DNA of 64,000 nucleotides from Brachypodius melanocephalos (lineage: Eukaryota; Chordata; Aves; Passeriformes; Pycnonotidae): the NCBI GenBank assembly GCA_013398615.1, contig VZSR01000514.1, positions 9,635,539 through 9,699,538 on the forward strand, written 5' to 3'. Made by a program: the position numbers and the translations under genes. The notes beneath the pieces were generated by a model. That model was not told where the DNA came from, did no database searches, and was given only the letters and a program-made list of their open reading frames with translations. Positions 40,801 to 49,800 of the stretch are shown here, piece by piece; position 1 is the first letter of the stretch, and each line of letters begins with the position of its first letter.

Positions 40801-43800
40801 GTAGGGAAGAATGTTCAGGTTTGCAGATAGTTACGAGTAGTACAGGCTGCCTGCAGGACATCACAGTAAATGGTTGTTCAACAATAGAAATCAAACCAAT
40901 GCCAGTAGAAAAGCATTTCTTGTAAAAGGAACCATTCTGGTCTACGAGTGTTGGCTTTTAAGGAGATTCTACACCCTTTTCTTTGAACTAAGATGATTTT
41001 TTAATTACTGCACACACTAAGATTGATTTTAGTGAAGCAATAGTTCTCTTGGCTTTTGCTCTCTTGTTCCCTTTGAGAGCTGACAGAAGGACCCCGAGCT
41101 TTTCGGTTTGTTCTGGTTGTATCTGTTCTATTTCTAGACCAGCCTGCCTCTGTTACATTAAATATCTGTGTACTGCAAAATGGTTTGACTTTCCTTTCCA
41201 GCCCAGGTCCTACCACTAGCAAGGATGACAACAAAATCCCTGTAGTGGATGATGTGAGCAGTGCTGCTCAAAGAAGCACTGATGCCTCCCATTCAGTCAG
41301 TTGAAAGGTTCAGCTTCGCTTTTTTTTTCAGTTGATAGGACCATAAGAAGGACAAAGCAATGAGCTTGGCCTGCTCATTGATCTGAATCTGAGAAAGCCA
41401 TCAATTGCAAAAGAGAATGTATAAAATACTTCATGGAGTCTTTAAAGCTTATTATTTTCTACCTTCAAAAACTAGAAAAAATGGTCCCCCCTCTTAACTC
41501 ACAAATAAAAAGAAACTGTCAGACTATTTTAGCATCCCTCCTTTAAGTAATAATTTATACAATCGCTTCTGAGACTGAATTTTCTTTCAAATCCCTTCTG
41601 TTCTAGCACCACCTTCTTCCCAAAATGAAGAGTTTTCAGTGGTTTAAAGCTAAACTCTGAATCTGTTTATGACCTACATGAGCAATTGCTTATATCCAGG
41701 AAAAATCTCCTTAGGGGAGGGAGAGTAGAAGGGAGCTGCAGTGCAGAGCTCCACCAACACTTGCATGGGTGCCAGGAATTGCACATGGCAGATTGGAGTA
41801 GCGGCAGCACAGGGCTCTGAGCCAAAGCATCTTAAGAAAAGCATCTGCAAAAGGCAAGGGCAGCCTCTTTATTTCTTTTTTGCCACCTCCCAGTGCCCAG
41901 CTGAGTTCTCTCACCTCCCTTGTGCTCTGTTGGGATGGGAGAACAAAGCCCTGGCATAGCCCTGAAATGCTTAATGAGGAGAAACAGAACGGAGTGGCTG
42001 CGAGCAGTCAAACCCAGGGAGCAAAACAAGGAGGGAACAGAATGAGGGATTGTGAGGAATGTCTCAGTGTGCAGCTCACACTCAAGTGTGCTGCTTGGTC
42101 TGTCCTGTGTCGGGGTGCACGTGTCTGCTGGCTGCCAGCGGGCACTGCCAGCCTTTTCCCTCATGGAAGGAGAGCCAGGGGTGACACAGAGCAGCTGGAA
42201 CACTCTAGATCTGCACCTTCATTCTCCACACAGTCATTTGCTTGTGTGTGTCTCCACCCTCCATAAAGTCTGATTTGAAAAAAAAAAACAAAAACACAAT
42301 AACCAAGCCAGATTTCCCACAGGCACGTGCCTGGAACGTGTGGATGAAAGGAAAAAAAATCTGGCTAATGTTGTCACAAAATGATAAATACGCATATGTG
42401 CACAAAGAAAGATTTCTCTTGGAAGTTTAAACATTCAAGCTGTCCATTTGTGGTAAATCAGAGATGCAGCAATGAGATACGACATAATGATAAGCAGGAA
42501 GTGAAGGGATTATTTAGAGTGACAAGCACAAAAGCATCACTTCCCAGAGAAGGAGAACCAATCCTCCTGTACCCATATTCTGCATGCTGTAGCTGGAATA
42601 TCCTGAATTTGTCTAAATTTCCAGGAAAAGATCAGTTGGAGGAAATTCCACTCCAGAGAACAGAAGCTGAAATGAGAAGGTTTAATAATGCAGTAGCTAT
42701 GTAAGACCTGAACCACAGTGTGCTGTATCATAATCCAAGAGTCTAACCAGAGGCAGGCAAGAAATATTTAATTGTGGTTATTTGGAGGTCTGATTGATTA
42801 TGACTCTGTGAGGGGAGTCAAGCAGATGACCTCTGAGACCCTTTGTAGCCCTGGACTCTGGTGTTTTTATGCCTTACAAATATGCAGTCAGTGAATAGGC
42901 TGAGTGTCTCAAATATCAACATTTAAGCCTGTGTAATGTGTCAGCCTGGGGTTGAGATGTGCCCTCCCAAAGAGGAATGATGTGGCCGCATCCTTTGGTT
43001 CCCCAGCTGTAATGACCATTATTTGGGCTGCTGGACTGAAAGAGGCTTTTGACATGAATCTGGAGCAGATTCTTCCCTGGGAAGTGCTGCAGTGTTGTAA
43101 TGTTGTATTCCTTACCCCAAGTACTCTGAGTCCTTGGCTTCCTTTTCTTGGATGATAAAACTTCCTAAAGGTGCCTTGTGTCACAAGGATATGACAAAGC
43201 TTTAAAATCCTCATTGCTTTCAGCAGGCTTTTGAGATAATCTGCTTTGGACATGAAACCAAACCCTTCCTTTTAGGGCAAAATCCTTGCTGTTATCTTTG
43301 CTCTCCAAAGTGTCATTTATGGTTGAAAGGAAAAATCCCAGTGCTCAGAGGCAGAGCCTCTGCTCCCTGAGTGCCCTGCAGGATCAGGGCAGGGGAGATG
43401 CTGCTGACCTTAGGGCCAGGTGGCCTTCTCAGGGCTCTATGATTCAGATTTTAGTCAGTTCTGGAATTACTGTAGTAGTTTTTTGGGAGCTCTGCAAGTT
43501 TCTCCTTTCCTCACTGACTTTTATCTCAGGATTTTCCACATCCTTACTGTAACCTCACCAACTGCAGCAGAGCTCTAAAAATGGAGCAAGTGAAAGCGAG
43601 TTTCAAAAGAAGTGTATTGCAACTCCAGTGAGCTGTTTTGAATATGCACTTCAGATGAGGTGTGGGGTAATTTTGTTTTTTGTAGACAGTCCTGAGTGGC
43701 TCATGAACCAAAGCACAGATCAAGCTAGTCTTTTCATTAGCTTTATTTGGCTCTGGGAAGGGATGGATCATCTTTCTAAATCACATTTAATCTGCTTATT

Positions 43801-46800
43801 TTGGCTAACCTCTTTTCAAGAAGGAAATTCAAAGCCTACCGTGAGTATACGAAATAAAACAGTCTTAAAAGTAGCATTTTGCCACCACTGCTTCAAAAAG
43901 AGATTTGGGAAATGGGATATGATGGATTTTGTGCTACATAGTTGAATGTTTTGATCTGTTCTTTTAAGTGGAAGTGAATCATTTAATCATGAGAAGATTC
44001 ATTTAGAGGATGATATACATTTTGGATGGTAGCCAACACTACTCCTGTTAGGTTTACTTGCTACCAATTATAAGTTTACTTAAAGTTTATATTAAAAATA
44101 AGCCAACACAAATTTGGAGAAGAGGGGAGAAAGTAATGGAAAAATCAGGCTCTTTGTAATGCTAGAGTTAGGCCAGTGTGATTCTGTTTATAATCATGAT
44201 GGGTGATGTTTCAAAAAAACAGAATCTGTTTCAAAGCAATCTCTTCTTCCTCCCCTCACTTTATTGACTTCCATGGAGAGTTAAAAATCAGGTGCAGTGT
44301 TAAAATTGTCGGGTTTCTTTGTTATTTGGCCAACAAAGAACATATAAAAGTGTGATGGGGTTCTGTGTCTCTTAAAAAGACCACAGTTCAGTTTCTGATG
44401 GTGTTATTTGCTGAGTAAGTGTGAGCAATGATGTTGTTTGCCAAAAGTTTTTCTTTTTTTTTTTCCCTCTTACAGAAAAATAGTTTCGGAATATGAGAAG
44501 ACGATTGCTCAGATGATAGGTAGGTGTTCCTGCTGTGAAAGATGCTCCCTGGTTGAAGTCTGTGGGCTTCATTTTGATGCTGGCTGCATCTGCTGATGCT
44601 GCAGGGAATTGTGAATGCATCTGAGGACACCAGAAAAGGAAAAGTTCAGGGCCTCGTTTCACAGCCAGCAGCCCCCGGGCAGTTCAGGTAACACAGAGAG
44701 CTCAGGGCTTTCCCTTCTGCAGCAGGGTGAACTGACCCACAGGAAACAGGTTCAGATTCATGGGTTTCTCCAGGAGAGACTTTCGGTGACCTAAAAACCC
44801 CTTAGGCATCCTCTTGCAGCTGTTTAAGGGCAGATACCAAACTTAGCTCTTCGCAGCAACAGGGATTATCTGCACTAAGTGCATCGATCAGACCCAACCC
44901 GAGATTAACTCCAATCCCAGCTGGGAGGTTACCAGTGCCCAATCCACCCCCCAGTTATTTACTGACACAGGGGTCTGCTTTTAAGTCTCATTTATGACAA
45001 GTTTTGCCTCTCAGTAATTAAAAAACACCTTTGCTAACAAATAAACACCTTTCCCACAAATAAAAAAACTCTACCCTCAGTAGCACTTCAAGCCCAAAGG
45101 TTGCAGGGCTCGTGTGGTTTCTCAGCACAGGAGGTCTGGCCCCTGGGATGTGATTTTAAAGCCTCCTGTAAGATTTCTAAAGCTCCTTTTATTAGTCTGG
45201 CTGTAGAAAGCACTGGCTTGTGCTGCCTTGTACTGCTTCAGCTCGAGCTGTTTCCCAGAAAGGCAAAGTGCTGAGTGGAATTTTGGGATCTCCAAGGCCA
45301 AAGTTGCTCAGAAGAGCATCAGTGTCTGGTGCTTTTGCTGCCTTCCTGGATTTCTTGGCCATTGGGAAACGTCCCAGCCTCATTTCAAGTGAAGGCTAAA
45401 ATGGACCTACAAATAAATTTTATGAGAATGACCACTATAACAAAAAAGTAATTAATGAAATCAATATAATAATGAATAATAAACACTAGTGATATGCCAG
45501 CCTACATTCTCTCTGCTGTTATGCCTCCATTCTCTTTTGTATGTACCACTGAGCCAATGTGCTGCCTTCTGACATGGTGTCTGTCATTGTCATCATGCAA
45601 ATGTTCAAGTAGGAGTGACCAGAATATGCAAAGAACTTACTTCATTTAGGTTTACAGTGAACATACCCTGGTATGGCTTCCACCCTGAACCTGGCCAGTG
45701 CTATGGACACACAAAGGACCTGTCCTTTTTTCCCCAAGCTGTGCATACAGTTAACAACAGATGAATTTGAATTCTATCTTTGAGAAACAGATTTGAAAAA
45801 AAATCAGATTTTGAGACTTCAGAGGAACAGTAAAATACAGAATAGGAATCCTGAGGCAGAGGCACAGCCTTGGTGTACACAATACATTCCACCATTGCCA
45901 CTTGCTCTTGTTGCAAAAAAGTGAAGGTTCAATAAGTATTGGGCCATTGACAACGAGTAAATAGACCTTTAAACTTCAGATTCAGAGTGTCAGAGCCTCT
46001 CAGATGCTCTACGGTGAGTTTCTAAGGGCTATGGCTATAAGTAATTTAATTTGCTGTCCGTTTGCAAAGGAACTGAACCAACAACAGCGACACAGAAAAC
46101 ATCCTTTCTGTGTTAATTAGAGCAGTATGCAAATCCTACAGCATGGTAATACGTTAAATGTGAGGCTTCTCTCTGCATTTAATGTAAATTTTTGATCTAA
46201 TTGTCCCACTTTGTCATGCCATTCCTTGTAAATTGCTGTCCCTTCTGATACAGGAATTCGCTCATCCAAATGCCTCATGTGGAGGAAAATATGTGTTTGT
46301 TATTTGCATGTACTTCAGTGACCTGTTATCCCAGTAATGCCTCAGTGCTTAAGCAGAATATGCATCTTAACAAAAGAGATGCCTGTGCTGTTTCTGTTTA
46401 TCATTTAACCCTTCTGAACTATTTTTACAGCCCTGTTAGAAGGGCACTGCCCATAAACCAATTTCACCAATCCCTTTGATGAATATTCAGTGAGGTTGGT
46501 AGGTCCTGCTGAGCTTTTTGTAGGCTGGTGTGTGCATAATGAATACTGAAAATATCCCATATTAACAATATCTGTCTGCCTATGTTTGCTTCTAAAGGCA
46601 CTGAAAAATGTGCATTGCAGTGATTGCCTTTGATTCCAAGGGCTGTGGAAGGTTTAGTATTTACTGTCATACATATATGGAACCCCAAATTACCCAGCCT
46701 AGCTGCTGTGATTACTTCATGGCACACTGTGCAGCCAGAGCTTGCAAGCTGTCAGCGTGGAGATCTCTGTTTAGTGTCACTTGATATATTTTTTACTGGT

Positions 46801-49800
46801 GCTTTGTCTTTTTTTCCTATTTTTTCTCATACTTACCTCAACCCCTAACACATTTTAGTTTACACTGAGGAGTGGGGGAGAGGAAAGACCAGGCTGTGCT
46901 GCTGCTTTGTGCTTGGTGCCCATGTTTGCTGTGACAGCCAGGGAGCAGAGCCTGGGTGACCCCAGTGTTCCCACCCTCCACACAGCTGGGTCACAGCCAA
47001 AATCCCCACCCCAATTCCTTTTCACTGACAAGTTTCTAATGTTGGTTTGTTTTTTTGGTTTTCTTCCTGTTAAAAATGTATCCTTATACTTTACATTTTG
47101 AATACATTATGAAATTCTCCTTGTGAAGAACAAACAGATGTTATGCTTTGTGCATTACAGGTTGTTGCATTACTTATTTGCTGCTTTCCTAACAATTCCC
47201 GATTTTTCTATTTTGCTTCCGTTTTCGTTGCTTCTTGCTATTTGCTTGCAAAAACAAAACAGGCAAGCCTGGTAAGTAAAGCTTTTCATCAACTTTCACA
47301 CCAGCATTTTGCATCTTTAGTTTCTTCTGCTTTTGTTCTCTGTTTGCTGCATTCCCATTAAGTCATGTGAGTAGTTGTGAGCTGAGCCTGAAAGAGGATC
47401 TGCCGTGGTGCTGCTCTGATTCTGTCAATTTGGATAGTGTTAGTCCTGAGCATACTGCTGTTATTGTTGGTGAGCCCTGGGCAGAGTGTTCTGCAGACGT
47501 GGAAGTCATTTAATTCAAATATTTTGATCACATAACCTCATAAACGTATTTAGAATTAAGGACGTGTAACCACTTATCTAAGAATTGACTGGCAGACTGT
47601 TACCAGCACATTCTATTGCATCTAAATCATAGTCTTAGAAAATAGAAAGTTCCTTCCAACCTAAACCATTATATGATTTTATGAAAATACCACATAAAAC
47701 TCTAGTCCCCCTCCAGACAAGTGTCTGCATTTTATTGTATTTAACCACTTTAGTTTGGTGGATCGCTTGGAGGGCCCTTGGAGTGACCTGGTCTAGTGGT
47801 GGAACTCAATGAGCTTTAAGGTACCTTCCAGCCCAAACCATTCTGTGATTCTGTAGCATTTGCCCCAGTTTCCCATGAGTGAGTTTAGGTGGTGCTGGGG
47901 ATTGAGTGTTGGAGGAGCTGATCCAGCTGAGCAGAGAGGAGGGCCTGCGATGTGTGTGAGGAAGAGGAGGAGCTCAGTAGTTGTGAAGGAGTGTGACATG
48001 GATTATAAACTTCCTGATTACCCTGGAAACAAAAAAGGAAGATGCTAAAATACCTCAGACAGCAGTCTCACAAAAAGTAGGGATGTGACATTAAATCCAT
48101 TAAAGTGTTTTGGATGATCTTTCAAAGGGATCTCTTGCCCTGCCTGGAGCTGCAGTGACAGAAGTGTTGCCAGAGATCAGGATCCTGCCAGGAAGGGGTT
48201 TGGAATTATCCAGGCAGGATGTAATCTCCAGCATGATTAAACAAATCTAGTGCTGGAACACAAGGAGACAGCCTCTGAGGTTTAGAAAAATAAACAAAAC
48301 ACAACAAAAGCTTTTTTATTTTCATTAAGAACACAAAAGAACACAAATTTCGCTAAGAATTAGTTTTGACAGTACAGGGGAATACAGGGTGTCTCTAAGA
48401 AAGCAAAACAGAAAAGAATGTTTATTTTTAATAAAATGTTCAATATATCCAAGTGATGTTGTATTACAGGACGCTGGGCTTCTTTGCCATGTCAAAGGTG
48501 TTTATTCACAAGTAAAATAAAGGAGTTACAGGCAAGTCCTGAGAATTTCTCTGGTTCTTTTGCTCTTCTGTATCACACAGAGCAAAATAAGCTCAGGTCA
48601 GGCTCTGCCCCAGCCAGGTGCTGTCAGGGGTAAGCAGAGGAGCTCAGGAGCTGATGCGCAGCGTGCCATCATCCTTGCTCTGGCCTTGGTCAGGGCAGCA
48701 AAAAAGTATATTTCTTGGATGGATTGTACAAAAGGAAGAGATTAATTTCAGTTTGAGAATTGACAGTATCAGCTTTGGCATTTTGGAGCTGACCAGCACT
48801 ATAAATAATTCAGAAGAAATCTTCTATTCAAATAAAACCCCAAACTTGTTTAGTTCTTTATGTTTCCAAATATAAAGGCCTGAATGAAAAGTTGTACATT
48901 GTAAAATGCTCCATTTTTTTCCACAGGAGAACTTTTTACCTTATTTTAGTTCCTAAAAAAATTTCCTAAGGAAAATGGTAATATATAACTGCTGTGTTTT
49001 GTGGGTGGGTTTTCCTTCCAGTATCGTTCAAAGCAGCCCTTAAAACATGGACACAAGAATCATAGTTTAGGATGTGAAGGAAACAATGCAGCATTTTAGA
49101 AGACAATGCCAGACCTTTTCTTCCAGTGTTATGTGAATATTCTAACTCATTATGAGGTCAATTCCCTTGAAAATTATTCCTCCATATGGATTTGTATTCC
49201 TGTTACATTCTTCCCACCGTCCCTGGCTCAAGTTTAACTATACACAGGAGGAGCTTGGCAGATGTTTTTTGCAGGTTTTTTTACACTTAGAAGTCTGTCT
49301 ACTGTTAGATTTCCTTTCTGCCCCTTGCTCCAGTAATCCTGAGAGCTGGTAAAACCCTGCTTTTCCAAGGGAAGAATTGGAGTTGAATTCCACTGAACAA
49401 AGAGCCTTTTTTGTGAAGGATTAGAAGATTCCAGGGGATGACAGGCATTTACCAGCAATGGCAAATAATTTGTGGCCAGTGCTAGGGATGTGCATAAATG
49501 TCCTTTCCTTCAACTAGTGCATCTTCAGGCAAATGGGAAGTCCAACACCTGCCTTTTCATGGGAACAGCTGAGTTCAGAATGAAGAAATCATCAGTACAG
49601 AGATACATTCACATTTTCCCCCAACATCAAAATATTTACGTGTCACTGTATGTAGCAACTGTTTTCCAAAACAGGCTTGTGTCTTTAGATAAATCTGACT
49701 TTTCTGGATCCTGTAAACTTACTAAATACACAAATACGGCAGAGTGTAGTAGAAACTGTAGATTGATAGTGAAATCAGTGGACTTACTCCTGTTACCCTT

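Noticed and set aside
42800..42860. CR1-like AGATGACCTCTGAGACCCTTTG
   Set aside because: Resembles a CR1 consensus piece but lacks the CTTCCAACC block and tail; too diverged to call.
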